From assembly GCA_021807965.1 (NCBI GenBank), contig JAKBCI010000119.1:1-5877 (forward strand): a DNA stretch of 5,877 bases, given 5' to 3'. This document shows positions 5,817-5,877 of the stretch, one piece after another; position 1 is the stretch's first letter; the number at the start of each line of letters is the position of its first letter. Under the pieces are notes generated by a model. That model did no database searches and was not told the origin of the DNA. It saw nothing but the letters and a program-made list of their open reading frames with translations. This DNA comes from Actinomycetes bacterium. GTDB taxonomy: Bacteria > Actinomycetota > Acidimicrobiia > Acidimicrobiales > RAAP-2. A program made the translations under genes and the position numbers.

Positions 5817-5853
5817 GGGCTGTCGAAGTGATTCGACGGTTCAAGAGCAGCCC
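5817..5853 (+). other. 5' leader stem-loop of the chaperonin mRNA
   Basis: GTCGAA (5822-5827) and TTCGAC (5832-5837) form a perfect 6-bp stem closed by GTGA, a GNRA tetraloop. GGGCT (5817-5821) and AGCCC (5849-5853) could extend it as an outer helix with an asymmetric bulge, if transcription starts upstream enough to include those bases. The hairpin ends 8 or more bases before the Shine-Dalgarno sequence, so it need not block translation. A 5' stabilising role is likely; a thermosensing role is speculative. Confidence 0.55.
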
Positions 5854-5861
5854 AACGAGAC

Positions 5862-5867
5862 AGGAGG
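5862..5867 (+). promoter_or_regulatory. Consensus Shine-Dalgarno site
   Basis: AGGAGG lies six bases before ATG 5874, an ideal spacing, and marks a strongly translated gene. The same ACAGGAGG string precedes the nitrilase start. Confidence 0.9.
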
Positions 5868-5873
5868 TTCACA

Positions 5874-5877
5874 ATGG
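5874..5877 (+). CDS. Start of a chaperonin gene (groES or groEL), cut by window edge
   Basis: Only ATG and one further G are inside the window, so identity rests on context. A perfect CIRCE promoter, a structured leader and a consensus ribosome site are the hallmark of groES-groEL operons or of single groEL genes. groES is the more likely first gene, but nothing in four bases separates the two. A second codon starting with G fits either. Confidence 0.7.

Overview
This window looks like ordinary core metabolism from a high-GC bacterium, most likely an actinobacterium and possibly Acidimicrobiia-like. The reasons are the strong G/C preference at third codon positions, the density of FadE-type acyl-CoA dehydrogenases, several TANNNT -10 boxes placed 6 nt before start codons (a leaderless pattern common in Actinobacteria), an ACT-containing malic enzyme of actinobacterial type, and a CIRCE-controlled chaperonin promoter. 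The lineage is inferred from style; no marker gene is present.

Left part (1-2598): two acyl-CoA dehydrogenases are transcribed divergently from a 222-bp intergenic region. The minus-strand gene (1-1230) is cut by the left edge just before its C-terminus. It belongs to the ACAD10/ACAD11-like class, with Asp where medium-chain enzymes carry the catalytic Glu. The plus-strand gene (1453-2598) is complete and belongs to the isovaleryl/long-chain-like class, with its Glu in an ERL motif. They are not recent duplicates and probably act on different acyl-CoAs.

Middle part (2599-5212): a 246-bp spacer with a CACGTGG/CCACGTG inverted repeat leads to a Nit1-like nitrilase-superfamily amidase (2845-3693). 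A short spacer holding two adjacent palindromes and a possible -10 box follows. Then comes a malic enzyme with an N-terminal ACT domain (3821-5212), which would oxidatively decarboxylate malate to pyruvate under possible amino-acid control.

Right part (5213-5877): a small exported protein of unknown function (5233-5781) has a possible leaderless promoter overlapping the end of the malic enzyme gene. Four bases after it begins a textbook CIRCE operator (5786-5812) embedded in a sigma-70-type promoter. A 5' leader with a GNRA-capped hairpin, a consensus Shine-Dalgarno sequence and the first codon of a gene follow. That gene is almost certainly a chaperonin (groES or groEL).

I found no mobile element, CRISPR array, RNA gene or defence system, and nothing supports a new multigene system. 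The points worth a second look are regulatory (the palindromes, the leaderless starts, the CIRCE leader) and the substrates of the two acyl-CoA dehydrogenases and the amidase.
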